Under the pieces are notes generated by a model, which was not told where the DNA came from, did not search any database, and saw only the letters and a list, made by a program, of their open reading frames with translations. Positions 36,866 to 48,739 of a DNA stretch of 64,000 nt are shown here, one piece after another (the stretch's first letter is position 1; every line of letters starts with the position of its first letter). Location: positions 121,152,501 to 121,216,500 of the forward strand of contig NC_133540.1 of the NCBI RefSeq assembly GCF_048773025.1, written 5' to 3'. Position numbers and translations under genes: made by a program. Source of the DNA: Camelus bactrianus. Its lineage: Eukaryota > Chordata > Mammalia > Artiodactyla > Camelidae.

Positions 36866-37222
36866 GCCTTAGTCCTTTCAGGCTGCTGTAATAAAATGCC
36901 ACAGACTGGGTAGCTTATGACTAGCAGGAATGTGTTGCTCATGATTCTGGAGGTTTCCAGTCTGAGATCAGACAGCCAGCATGGTCTTGTGAGGGCCCTC
37001 TTCTGGGCCATAGACTTACTTTATCCTCACATGGCAGAAGTGGGCTAGGGAGCTCTGTGGGGGTCTCTTATATAAGGGCACTAATTCCATTCATGAGGGC
37101 TCCACCCTCATAATGTAATCACCTCCCAAATCCCCACCTGCTGATACCATCACGCTGGGGGAGTTAGGATTTCAGCATATGAATGAGGGTGAGGGGCACA
37201 GACATTCAGACTGTGGTAATGC
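36866..37222 (-). mobile_element. MST/MLT1-type LTR (ERVL-MaLR)
   Basis: 'ttagtcctttcaggctgctg', 'aaatgccacagactgggtag' and 'gatttcagcatatgaatgag' are the two ends and body of a MaLR LTR in reverse orientation. About 355 bp, near full LTR length, no internal region. Fossil. Confidence 0.8.
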
Positions 37223-38049
37223 ACCTATTGTAAAATTTATACAGGTGGTGTATTTTAAGACTTTACTTGCCTTAGAAACAATGTCTTGTGTCTTGGAGAT
37301 TTGGCTGCATTGATAAAGAGAGCAGGGTGGTACAGATTCATAATCTTTAGCTTAATTGGGGGGAAGATTATCCCATATAGTTAATACTTCTACAAGAGCC
37401 ATACACTTTAGGCTCACTTTGTGTTTATGAATGAACAGAAATTAAAAAAAGAAGAACACTAACTAACTTCTGAAATACTGATGTGTCACAAATTCTTCTT
37501 TGCTAATTTCTGTGTTCCTTTAGCATTGGGTGGAAATGGTGGCTTGTTTGACTACAGAGTATTTGGTGATATAATTCAGTGTTAAGGATTCTGGAAAACA
37601 TTTATCTCATTGTCACTTAGACTCTCATTAAAGATATTTTTATGCTGAATGTGGTGAACTGGGTTGTTTTATGCAGTTTAATCTATTTTGTATGTCAGTA
37701 ATCCACCATAGCTTATATGCAAGACCATTTTTAAGTTTTGCAATCTGTGTGTGAAGTCACTGAACAGTGCCCAAGGGCTCCAGAGAGTGTTTCAGAGAAT
37801 TAGGTCTTGTTAGGGCAACCTGATTGTATAATTCATCACTGATCCAAACCAGAGGTTTATTCACTAGATCCAAGGAGAAAAGAAAGCTTCAGTATGGTTC
37901 AACTAATGTATATTGGATCTCTCCTATGGACTAGGCATTCTTCCAGGTGCTGAGTGGGCGAGGGGGAAAAGGACCCAGAAATGAAGATCATATTCTTGCT
38001 ACGTTCATTCTACTTGCAGCCTCCATAGGCAGATTGATTGGAGAGGGCT
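37223..38049. other. Unique intron sequence
   Basis: A diverged L2-like end may lie at 37905-37965 ('tggactaggcattcttccag'). Nothing else recognised. Confidence 0.4.
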
Positions 38050-38290
38050 TAATATTTATTTTGTCCCAGTAGGTGTCAGGCCCTGTTTTTGAGTGTACAT
38101 GTGTAACTGCATCAGAGCTTTACATCCACATCCAGTGAGTAGGTAGAATTAACACTGTTCAACAGATACAGGGACTGAGTCTCAGAAAGGTCAAGCAACA
38201 TGCTCTAGGTCACACAGCAGGTGTCAGAGCATGTAGATGACAGATTTAGGTCCCTGTCCATCCAACTTCAAGGCCTTTGTTCTTCCTACT
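38050..38290 (-). repeat. MIR SINE (antisense)
   Basis: 'acagatacagggactgagtc', 'agaaaggtcaagcaacatgc' and 'taggtcacacagcaggtgtc' are antisense MIR. Confidence 0.8.
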
Positions 38291-38689
38291 TTTCATAGCT
38301 ATCTACCAAGTTTATATAGAAGACTAACATATCTGCTAAATTAATTAGAAACAAGGTCATGTGAGTTGAATATTAAACATGAAAATTACAAAAAGGAATT
38401 TGATCATTGTAGCTAGAGATTTGATCATCTCTAGCTACTACCATAAACATACTATCTTTAAGTATAGTTGGAGTGCTCTAGAATGGGTGTGGCATAGCTG
38501 AGGGCAGGCCTTGGGGTTCAGGTATCCAGGAGCTCACACGTTTGCTGTCTTCCTAATTCCTAGGCTTCCTCTCCTCTGCTTTGGTGCTTCTATTCAGTGC
38601 ATGTTCTTTGCGAGTGACTGAGTGCTGAGAGTGACTCATCTTCCCAGGGAGTTTTAGGAGACTAGGTGGAGGATGCCCCTGGGAGATCT

Positions 38690-39190
38690 GTTACCTTAGT
38701 TTGGCAGGCACAATAATGGGACCTCAAAGACCTGCATGGTTTAGTCTCTGGAACCTGTGACTGTGTTTCTGTACAAGGCGAAAGGGACCTTGCAGATGAT
38801 TGAGTTAAGGACCTGGTTATGGGGGGATTATTCTGGACTGTCAATGGGCCCAGTCTAATACCCGAGTCCTTGAAGGTGGACATCCTTTCCTGGGTCTGGT
38901 CGGAAGGACACATCTCTCAGGAAGAATGGTCAGAGGGACACAGAGTTGTTGCTTTGAATATGAATATGGAAGGAGGGGTCCGTCGGTCAAGGAACGTGGG
39001 TGGCCTCCAGCAGCTGGAAGAGGCACATGGGTTCTCCCCTGGAGCTTGTAGAAGGGAACCTAGCCCTCCTGGCACTTTGATCTTTGCTCAGTGTCATATG
39101 TCTGACCCACCAAACGGTAAGATAGTACGTTTGTGTTTTATGCCACTCAGTTTGTGGTAATTTGTTACAGCAGCTGTACAGAACACATAG
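38690..39190 (+). mobile_element. MLT1-type solo LTR (ERVL-MaLR)
   Basis: 'gggaccttgcagatgattga', 'ttattctggactgtcaatgg' and the 3' end 'cagtttgtggtaatttgtta' with 'cagcagctgtacagaacaca' are MLT1 hallmarks. About 500 bp, no internal region seen. Fossil. Confidence 0.8.
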
Positions 39191-39389
39191 GCTTGGTCAT
39201 ATGGTTCTCTGAGTATCTCCTCAATATTCTACAATGATATAAGCAGCATTCATAAAGAACGGGCCTTTTGAAGGGTATATGTTTTCAGAGTGCTTCTCAG
39301 CACAGACTCTTAGAAGCAGTCGGTAGGCTTAGCACAGCCTTGATTAGAGAGGTGTGTTCGCTAAACTCAAGCTCTAGGAACACAGATTG

Positions 39390-39525
39390 TTTGACTTATT
39401 CTTCCTGAGTCTCACTGTCCTCACTGGTTAAGTGAAGATTAGTAAGAAGGTTAGGATTGGTAATTTAAAGTGCTTACTCTGGTGCCTGGCACACACTGGC
39501 TGTTTAACAAATGGTCATAGAGATG
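39390..39525 (+). repeat. MIR SINE (sense)
   Basis: 'ctcactgtcctcactggtta' and 'ctggtgcctggcacacactg' fit MIR. Confidence 0.65.
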
Positions 39526-39734
39526 ATGAAGATGTTCCAAATGGTTGGATTTCTCTCAGTTATTTAAATGGCAGAATCACCTAGCTTATTAGCATGTACA
39601 GCTGGACTCATGGGCAAAGGTATAATTTGTCTCCTGTAAAAGCTAAGCTCCCATCTTCTGAGAAATAGGGGTAAAATCTATAGTAATGGGAGTCAGGCTT
39701 ATCTGGTATTCATAAGCAAGACTTGGAGAGAGAC

Positions 39735-39910
39735 TGCTTTTATCTGAATCTGAGTGCCATCACTTATTACTTTGTAACTTCATTGTTCTCAGCTGTTAGG
39801 GGAATGAATCATAGGAACATCCTAGGACTATTGTATATGTTAGAATTGTTTGAGATAATGCATGGAGATCTTTTACCCATAGAAATTATGCAGTAAGTGT
39901 TGGCTATATA
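39735..39910 (+). repeat. MIR SINE (sense)
   Basis: 'gagtgccatcacttattact', 'tgtttgagataatgcatgga' and 'cagtaagtgttggctatata' fit MIR. Confidence 0.6.
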
Positions 39911-40029
39911 TAGCTCAAGGAACTTCATGACTATCTTTATTCAATCAAAAATAATAATGTTTAAAACCCTTTTCCAACTTAGAAACTCTTTGGTTGACCA
40001 CATATCATTTTGCTTTTTCACTATCCAAG

Positions 40030-40140
40030 GGGTGGGTGGTGAGGAGATTGAAGATCAGTGAGCTAAAGTGACTTGCCCAAGGTCACAGGAAGCAAATGTG
40101 GGTTCTAACCCAGTCTTCTAGCTCCAATGCCTCTATTGTC
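40030..40140 (-). repeat. MIR SINE fragment (antisense)
   Basis: 'agtgacttgcccaaggtcac' and 'gtgggttctaacccagtctt' are antisense MIR. Confidence 0.75.
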
Positions 40141-40144
40141 ATTT

Positions 40145-40790
40145 ATCAAGTCAACACGTTTCTTGAGCGTGAACTCTGTGCCATGACATTAGACAATTTC
40201 CTGGGATGCAACAGTCACGAAGATAGGCGCAGCCTCTCTTATCATGGGACCTTTAAATATATAGGCCTTCAGATTAAAACACATTATGTTCGTGAGTATT
40301 ACCAAAGAAAGTTTATAACTGTTATTAGAGACCATATCAGGGGAAACCAAACCTTCCTACAAGTTTCTTCCTAAAGAAATAACATTTCATTGGAAGGAGA
40401 AGTAAGAGTTAGGTAGACTGAAGGATGGGGAAAAGGAATTCTATGCAGCAGGAATCCCATGAATAAGAGCCTTGAGGCTGAAAACGAAATGATATCTTTG
40501 AGGAGTCAAAAAATCCCAATGTGACTGGAGGTGAGTGAGTAAGAGGGAGAGGGTGAAGGATGACTTGAGAGACATTAGAAAAGTGTATCCTAGATATCAT
40601 TGACCGCCATCTTAAGGACTCAGGGACAGCAGAAGCTACAAAAGGAGTTGCTTGATCAGATTTACATTTAAAAATATAACTAGCAGGGAGGATTAGATTA
40701 TAGAAGAGTAATACTGTAGGAAGAGGAGCGGAGTGGAGTAGTAGAGAAGAGACCCTGGGGCAGGATCCTGAAGAACTCTTTCCATTATGA
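40145..40790 (-). repeat. L2 LINE 3' region (antisense)
   Basis: It opens with the L2 end ('aacacgtttcttgagcgtga'), then 'gcagcaggaatcccatgaat' and 'ggagttgcttgatcagattt'. Confidence 0.6.
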
Positions 40791-41424
40791 CTACAGAGGA
40801 GGTTGTTTGAAATTATAGCTGATCTACCCCAAATCTCGATTTGTGGAGTCAACACTTATCCTTATGAAATTGATAGAGAGGATGACAGACTTCTTCCTGC
40901 AGATAAGAGGAAAAACAATTTTTTTGTTGTTGTTTCTAACCCAAAGGCCTCATCCAAAGACTGCTTAGCTGAATTGTATAAAAATTTATTAATAAACAGA
41001 AAGTATCCTCTTTGTCTACAGAAACTATTTGCAGCTATAGAACTGTTCAGTCAGAGGACCTTATTTTATTTTTTTAATTCAACAACAAAACTGACTTTTT
41101 CCTGGAGAAAATCTCTATCTACTGATTTTCTGGACATATAACATACTGGCACCAAAAGTTGTTGGTCTGACTGGAAGAATCTACAGTGCACCTGTGGAGG
41201 ACCTGGTCATCAGTTTACCCTGTGCCTGACTCTCTCCTGTGACACCATGGAAATCAGCGTTTGCTTACAGGCAGAATACTGAAGTTGAGGGAACGGTCAT
41301 TTCCTCTGGCAGTACCACTGCCATCTATGGGTGTGGATGAGACAAGACATGGAAGGTGAAACCACTGTGCTAAATCATTTAATAATCTAGGTAGGAAGTT
41401 ATTAAGACCCCAATACATGAAAAG
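40791..41424. other. Unique intron sequence
   Basis: An open frame of 112 codons from 40803 has no recognisable domain. The MIR and L2 on the left do not extend here. Confidence 0.4.
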
Positions 41425-41795
41425 TTAATCAACAATTCCAGAAGTGGGGAAATAACTTCAAATAACCAGCAGAGGCAGGGAATACTGCTGGCAGTTGGAG
41501 AAGGATGAGCTCAAAGAAGATTAGAGTGACTAGAGAGGAAGGCTTAAGAGATGGGCATCTTGAGTTTGAGAACTGTGGCATTTGGATAATAGTAGCATAA
41601 GGTACAAGTATTTCAAGTGGGTTGGTAGGTTGAGAAAAGCACATTTGAGAACTAGTGACCACGCCATTCTGTTGGTAGAGGATTAGTAGAATTTCCTTTG
41701 GATCAGAAAGTAACGGGAAGTCATGGGCTGCAGGCAGTGGGTGCTGAATGAGCGCATGAGGTGGCAACTGGCAGAGAGTAGGGTAGCAGCTGTGA
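41425..41795 (-). repeat. Possible L2 LINE fragment (antisense)
   Basis: Purine-rich sequence with 'gatgggcatcttgagtttga' resembling antisense L2, but weakly. Confidence 0.35.
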
Positions 41796-42079
41796 GAGGA
41801 AGAGGAAATTGGGAGAGCAACTATTTCATGGCAGTTTTAGTCAATCTTCACCTTGCATGATGATAAAATAGAATCGAGTGTGATTGAATCACATAAGGCA
41901 TTTGCAAGTTGTATCCTTGAATTTAGCAAAACTTGACTTTCAGGTTGTATTAACATTATGGCATACAAAAAAAAAATCCCTCCTTCTGTCTTTGTCATGT
42001 TTGGGGGTGTCATTAGATGGGGTTGAGAAAGGAAAGCAATGCAGTATTTTCCTGTTTTAGTTTATAGAACTCAGCCTCT

Positions 42080-42285
42080 GACTCATTGGCATAAAGCAGA
42101 TGTCACCTTCCCTCTGTACTCATCACTGGTTTTGTTTCTCTCTGCTCCTGACCCCTTTGCACAAGGCAACATTAGTAGGTCTCATGTCATTCTCTACCAC
42201 TAGATTATGAGTCTGCTGTTTTATTTTTCTTTGTATAGCAGAAACACTTGGCACAGTAAATTTTTCTTGATTGAATGAAGAGAGA
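42080..42285 (+). repeat. L2 LINE 3' end (sense)
   Basis: 'ccactagattatgagtctgc' and 'cttggcacagtaaatttttc' with a final 'gattgaatgaagag' are the L2 3' end. It lies tail to tail with the next copy. Confidence 0.7.
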
Positions 42286-42409
42286 ATTGGCTCCAAAATG
42301 TATTTCCTGATTAATCTTAAAACCATGAAGAATATAACAGAAAATACCTTTTTAAAGGCAGAGGAGCTGAATGGAACTTTAGGAAGAGTTTCCCTAGGAC
42401 CAATAAACT

Positions 42410-43455
42410 TCACTGATTAACCAAATATTTATTGAGCATCTGTGGAGTGTCTAGGAAATAGGAACACAGTAATGAGAAAGTCAGACGAGGTCCCTGCTCT
42501 CAAGGAGGGGAGAATGTTTTGGAGGAAGCCAGATAATAAATAGGCAAGAAAATATAACAGTACTTGCTGTGAAGGAAGGAAAACAGCGTGATGGACCGAG
42601 AGTAACAGGGTGAGTACTTGAGGCTTATTAGGGAAGGAGAAGGCTTCTCTGAAGAGGTGAGCTATCAGCAGAGCCCTGGATTAGAAGAAAATGTCATTTA
42701 TGTGACTCTCTGAGGGGAAAGCTTTCCAGACAGAAGACGTGGCTTTTGCAAAGATCCAAAAGCAGAGTAGGCTGGGATTGTCCAAAGGTCAGAAAGGAGG
42801 ACAGAGAAGTTGGAGTGTAGGTAGTCAGGTGGAGAGACTTGAGATGAGTCAGAAATAGGGGTGGGAGCCAGACCATGTGAGGAGGACCTCGGAGGCTAGA
42901 AGAAGGCATGTGGCTTTGACTATAAATGTGAGAGGACGCAGTTATGAGGGCTTTATGAAGAGAAGTGACAGGATATAATTTATACTATAAAGAAGAACAC
43001 TCTGGCCAGTTTATGGGGAATGAATGTTGAGGTAGAGAGACTGGAAGCAGGGAGATGAGGTAGGAGGGGGAGTGGTATTCCAGGCAGGACACGTTTTGGA
43101 TTTAGGATGTCAATGGAGAGAAGTAGGAGGATTCAGGATCTACTGAGCTAGTAGGGCTGGCCAGACTTGCTGATGAGCTGGTTGTGGGGAATGACGGACA
43201 GAGCGGCAACAAGGCTGACTTCTAAGGCATTTGGCCTGAGCTACTGACATGGGTGGTGGTGTTACTTATTGACATGGGGGGGGAACATGGGGGAGAAGAC
43301 TGGGGAGGATTGAAAAACGAGGAGTTCAGTTTCAGATATGTTAGGGTTAAGTTACCTCTTAAACATGCGAGTGGAGATTTCAAGGAGGCAGTTGGACATA
43401 TAACAGGTTTTAGGGTAGAGGTTAGGACTGAAGATACAATTGTTGGAGCCATGTA
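42410..43455 (-). repeat. Long L2 LINE copy (antisense)
   Basis: 'aaatatttattgagcatctg', 'gtccctgctctcaaggaggg', 'gggctttatgaagagaagtg', 'tctaaggcatttggcctgag' and 'caaggaggcagttggacata' appear in antisense L2 order over about 1 kb. Confidence 0.8.
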
Positions 43456-45689
43456 ATATACATGTCTCTGTATAAAATATATATAACATAAATAAATCCC
43501 AATTATGACATCAATTATAAACTTGATTTACTTGTTTATATAACAGGAAATGTGGCCTCAGATTTCTCCCATTCTTCTTTTAAACCATCCCCAGCTTGTG
43601 GCTTTTCTTATCTTTACATTCATTACTTCATGGTCACAAAACAACTTATACATTTTTTTAAGGTAGAAAAGAAAGAAAAATATTTCCTTTTTTCAAAGTA
43701 TAGGATTTCCTGTGTACATCCACCCCAGTGAACTCACTCTTTAGGGCTCATCTGGCTGACTAGAGCTACAAGAATGATTGCGAAAGTGGGTATCTACTTG
43801 GTAAATGGACACGGGGATGTCATGATTTATCTAGACAGACCAATCATGGTTCATTCTGAGAGCTGGGGGTATTGCCACCTTGAACATCATCATCAGCAAG
43901 GAAGAAAGGGGCGCTGGTGGATGAGCAAGCTCATCTTACTGAATGCCATGGTTCATTCGATTCATTCATGGGACTGTCCCACAGTCGTATCAGAACTTCT
44001 TTCCAAACATATATTTAACATTGTGGAAACTAGGTGGAATGTTTCCACTCTCTCCTTGTGACCACACTAAGATTCATCCAGTTATATCGGATAAATCCAA
44101 GATCTCTAGGTGACTGACTGATGGTCTCCTCAATCATATATGAATATGGAGTTTTATAACTGAGCCACCTAGTGAAAAGTTAACAGCCCCCGATATCCTA
44201 ATACAATTGGACACTCAGTTAGACTCTTACTTAGCAAAGGAGAGAATGGGAAGCACATAGTCCACAGTCTACAACACACACATCTTGCTGAACAAGGATG
44301 GAACTGTTAAGACAAAACTCTTTACTGTGACAGTGAACTAAGTTCTTTAGTTACATCCACTGGACAGTTGAGGTGATCTGTCCATCATTCCCCTTGACCC
44401 CTGGTTCTGCCGTATAGGATGCTTTTGGCTTGTATTTCTCCATGGTCCCAACTGAGGTAAGTTGTAGATAAGGATGCCCTTCATGGAACTGTGCAGATGT
44501 AACAGCCCAGGTCCCAGGAAGGGAGGTTGAAAGCTAACAGAATTGGGTTAGGGATGGGTGGCTAGTTTTGGGGTTTCCTTGGCAGTATCTTTCCCTCAAA
44601 TACTTAGTAGGCTTCCCGTCCATTTTTTTTTTTGCCTAAAAATTTTATGCTCTAATTACAGAGTCAAGTATCTTGCCTGGACTTAGTCTTTAAGTCAAAG
44701 TTTCCTTATCTTTTACTTTAATAGCCTCTACCCAGAGAAAATGAAACTAGTTTTAGATGAGATGCACGAGTATTATTTCTGTCTTTGCTGGCAGAGCGTC
44801 TTACCATGAAGTGCATGGGTCAGGACTCATTCCCCAGTCGTATAAGTCCTACCTCCTGCTAAGTAAGCTCCAGTTTCCCTAAATCTCTCACTTTATCATG
44901 AGGTACACAAGTATACTTTTCCTATCCAGCACAACTCCCAATTATAGGACATACTGTGCCCAAAGTAATTCTTGTATTACAGGTGTCTTCCCTTGATTTT
45001 TAGGGTTTTTTTTGTTTTGTTTGTTTGTTTGTTTTTGTTTTGTTTTGTTTTTACTAGGATTTAGGTTCATTTCTCTTAAAGGAGAATCTAAAGGCTGTAA
45101 GATGTAGCCAACATACATACTTTTTGCTAACAATACCACTTCAGTGGACATAAGATCTGTATACCAAAGTGAATCAGGTGACAGTTTGGCCACACATTTT
45201 GCCACCACCTGATAAGGGTATTAGATGTCCTAGCCTGGACCTCCTGCCTCTCCCCTGTTTTTTATAACCAACTGACTCCATTCAGGTAATTTACATTTTA
45301 GTGTCTGTACTTGTACTATGGTTTTTATAAGAACTAAATTCCTTATCAGCTAGTGGTGTTTTCTACCTGTAAGGAATATAGTTTGCTATATCCATCGAAT
45401 AACAGAATTTGAGGTCATTTTTGGGCAAGGGTTTTATAGTTGACTATGAAGAGAAGCTGTCACAAGACCTCTTGTTTTTGCCAGCCTAGTGCTCATTCAT
45501 TCTCCTTGAAATTGCAACGTGATTTTACTTGGGGATCTACCTCTCTTTTGGATAGAGTTTTAATAAAACTGTCCTTAGAGATGCTTCATCCTCCCTGGCA
45601 AAAAGTGACATCTGGGCTGAGCTATACCAACCAGATGTTGCACCTATGGAACAGGGATTCTAAGTATGACACATGAATATCCCATGTGT
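43456..45689. other. Unique or deeply diverged intron sequence
   Basis: A 2.2-kb stretch with no repeat I can name and no gene. It contains a (TTTG)n-type tract at 45005-45052. Short open frames, including one of 95 codons from 43774, show no known domain. Confidence 0.4.
45005..45052. repeat. (TTTG)n/(TTTTG)n simple repeat
   Basis: T-rich tract with regularly spaced single G, as in a decayed reverse-strand A-rich tail. Confidence 0.85.
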
Positions 45690-45900
45690 TAGAGAAGCCT
45701 GAGTTTGCATCTTAGTAGCTCTTTAAAGTAGGTCAGATTCTTAATTTCACTAAGTCTTGGTTTCCTCATGTGAAAAATGGGAGCGATACTGGTTTGGGAT
45801 GTGTGTGCATGTGCGTGTGTGTGTGTCTATTTGAACTAAATGAGTAATGCATATAAAGAACCAATGAATGGTAGTCATCACTGTCATGAGTGTCCTGATC
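45690..45900 (+). repeat. MIR SINE with embedded (TG)n
   Basis: 'agcctgagtttgcatcttag', 'ttcctcatgtgaaaaatggg' and 'tgagtaatgcatataaagaa' are MIR, with a TG-rich tract at about 45798-45826. Confidence 0.65.
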
Positions 45901-46929
45901 ACTCCAGTCGGCATGTAGAGAATAGACCACAGGGGAGCAAACCTGCAGGAAAGAAGCCATTTGAAGAGTCTGTTCACTCACAGAATTGAGAAATAGCAGT
46001 CCTCAGTTGATAGAGGTGGAGGAGGAAGTGACACAGGACAATTTCGGATGGAGGAAAGAGAATCTCTGGTGTTTAGTTGACTGTTTTGACTCAGAAGATG
46101 AAACAGAGGGGAGAGCTTTGATATTGAAGGAACATGAAGGAAAATACTGACTCCTGATTGGTCCCAGTTCCACTCCAGACAGAACTCTGACCAAGACAAG
46201 CTGGGTAACAAGTAGGTCATTTGAGTTGTTATTTGTGGATTCTCAAAAACCCAGCTTTTCCCTAAAATAGCATTCACTTTGATTTCCAACACTGTGATCT
46301 ATGTTAAATGCTGAAAGGTGGTGGGTTTTAAAATAAGAGACTCCATATTCGGGTTTTTCTGTAGGGTTTTTTTGGGGGGTGTGGGAGGGGAGATAGCAGA
46401 CTCCATATTCTGTATACGACTTCTTTTTAGAGGTAGAATAGGATGTTGATGGACACTGCAGGGATGATGTAAAATATCGATTGTTTCTATTAAAAAAAAA
46501 CTGTAATGGGTTAGGGAAACATATAATCATCAAGAATCTCTGCTAAATGAACCCATACTTTAAATAGGCTATGAACAGGCTGATAAGAAGATAAAGAAAT
46601 GCAGTGTTCCCTGGGAAAAGCAGTCTGAGATTGCTTATGACAGCGAGACTTCTTCCTTTTCCGCAGACATTTTTCTCCAGTATTAATGCTGTTGTACAGA
46701 AAGTAACTGAAAAACAAAAGCTAGACCATAGCACTTAACTGAGTTATAATTTTCATAACTAGGTAAGAAATATAGGGGATTTTTATCGGTTAAGTTGGAA
46801 CTCCGGTAGGGCAGTGCTGGGGAGAGGCAGATATTTTCAAAATCAGATGCAAGCGGTATAGACATGCACATCTTTGCTCTTAAATCCACCTCAGACACAG
46901 AGAGAACAGTCTGTCTGCTTGTTATGTTG
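45901..46929. other. Unique intron with a G-quadruplex motif
   Basis: A G-quadruplex motif lies at 46364-46390, framed by a 13-bp direct repeat. No exon or named transposon. Confidence 0.45.
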
Positions 46930-47330
46930 GCCCTGTGACGATGGAAGGGTATTTAACCCAACCATATGGAGTCAACGCTTCAAGGACACGGAGAATCATA
47001 CCATCTGAATCAACTAGTAACGAGAAATTCTGTGTCTGGGAATTGTCGGTGTAAAACGGCAGCCAGTGCTGTGGGCAGCGGTCTAATGGGGAACTTCTCT
47101 GCAGGGAGACGGATAACAGGAGGCCTTGCACACAGACAAAACAGAACCCACACCTGTGGTTGTTTACCGAGAGCAGACCGGCCCACGGAAAAAGACATCA
47201 TTAATATGGTGGAAAGCGCCAGCAGCAATTTTAGCAAAATGAAAGAGCCTATAATATGGGAATGCCAAATGGTAGGCTTTGAAATTCAGTGTCTGATAGT
47301 AACAAGCTGCAATTTAGAGAAATCGTAGAG
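46930..47330. promoter_or_regulatory. Candidate intronic regulatory block
   Basis: Unique sequence with more CpG than its surroundings and an overlapping RUNX-like TGTGGTT (47155-47161) and FOX-like TGTTTAC (47161-47167). A + strand open frame of 120 codons crosses it but has no known domain. The regulatory role is an inference from motifs and composition only. Confidence 0.25.
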
Positions 47331-47519
47331 GTGGTCTGCAAGCTGTGTACCTGTCACAGCGCGTGGAACGTGGTACGTACTCGGTAAGTGTTTGTAGTAT
47401 TGAAATCGGTGTATTTATATCATGAGCACAAATTTTTATACCTCTTTCCAAAAAAAGGTAGGAAGGCAGTTTGAGGCTGGAAGAGGATAATCGATAGAAG
47501 ACAAAATAATAAACAAGGA

Positions 47520-47740
47520 GGCTGAGAGTCAGAGAGGCTTCCTGGATTTAAATCCTGGCTCCCTAACTATATGACCTGAGTAAGTTACTTCTCTTCTTTG
47601 AATTCTTAATTACTGCCAAAGATCTGTAATAATGCTATCTGCCAGAATGATTAAAAACTTCAAATGAGGTACACATGCCAATCATCTTGCATAAAGTCTG
47701 GCACATAGTCAAGTCCCAGTAAAGGTTATTCTTTCCTCCT
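47520..47740 (+). repeat. MIR SINE (sense)
   Basis: 'ttaaatcctggctccctaac', 'tatatgacctgagtaagtta' and 'gtctggcacatagtcaagtc' are MIR. Confidence 0.8.
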
Positions 47741-47789
47741 TATAAGTTTCAATTATATGCCACCCTTGCATACCTATTTTGGAGCAGTC

Positions 47790-48025
47790 TGAACCAGGAG
47801 TTGGCAGGTATGCCTCTCTGGCCAATTTTGTCCTGCTTTTTGTAAATAAAATTTTACCAGGACACAGCCATGCTCATTGGTTTATGTATTGTCTGTGTCT
47901 GCTCTCCTGTTATAATGGCAGAGTCAAGTAGTTGCAACAAAAAGCATCCTTAGTGCCTTGCAAAGCCCAAAATACTTACTGTCTGGCCCTTTACAGAAAA
48001 AGCTCGTCAGTCCCTGGACTAAGGT
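47790..48025 (+). mobile_element. Non-autonomous hAT-type DNA transposon
   Basis: The body 'tgtaaataaaattttaccag', 'gacacagccatgctcattgg' and 'ctgtctggccctttacagaa' is a common mammalian element whose ends read CAGGGGTCGGCAAACT-like. It has ends 'ccaggagttggca' and 'gtcagtccctgg'. Exact family name not certain. Confidence 0.7.
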
Positions 48026-48239
48026 CAGCATTTTCATAGAATAATCATGATTTTAATAGTCACGATGCAGTTGGGCTTCTTGGTTCTCCTTTCTTCTGTG
48101 CATTGTTTTCAAATGCATACCTTTTCAATTCGTATTCTACTTGTATCTTCCAGAACAAGAACCTTTTTATTTTGGCAACTCGACCACTCAGCTTTAAGCT
48201 TTGTATGTAGTTTGTTATCCAGTTCCTGTACTTCGCATC

Positions 48240-48650
48240 CACTCATTCATTCACAAGGATGCCCTCAAGGGCCTACACACAGAATGCTAGACGAGGAAGG
48301 TGAGGCCACTGCTGTTGAGCTCAGGGGGGACCCTGCCCATATCTATAAACAAACACATAAACAGAACTGTGAATAAACAAACCTTTGAGAAAATCAGCAC
48401 ATGAATAATTTAAAAGGAAGCTGATTTTAGGGAGCAGTGTGCTGGTGATGTGAAGTCAAGGTGGGCCGAGGATGAGCAGGGAAAGGAAATGACACATAAG
48501 CAGAGGCTTGAATGAGAAGGGACAGCTCAGCAAAGACCCTGGGAGAGATCTGTCCAGGCAGAGGGAGCCACTGGAGCAGAGACCACGAGCTGGGAAGGAG
48601 CGTGGCACTTACAAGGTCTGAAAGAAAGCTGGTGATGCCAAAACGTATGA
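48240..48650 (-). repeat. L2 LINE 3' region (antisense)
   Basis: 'actcattcattcacaaggat', 'cagcaaagaccctgggagag' and 'tgtccaggcagagggagcca' are antisense L2. Confidence 0.7.
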
Positions 48651-48739
48651 GAATGCTGATACACATGAGGGCAGAGAGAAGAAAAGGTGTATTTTAGAGG
48701 ATGTTGCATATCACGATGTGGCAGGCTGGACTTTTCTCT

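Noticed and set aside
43456-45689. Possible internal part of an endogenous retrovirus
   Set aside because: I saw no recognisable gag, pol or env motif and no paired LTRs at its ends, so it is left as unassigned sequence.
46966-47328. 120-codon open frame as a possible gene
   Set aside because: No recognisable domain, no promoter or splice context, and inside an intron on the same strand. Kept only as a candidate regulatory block.
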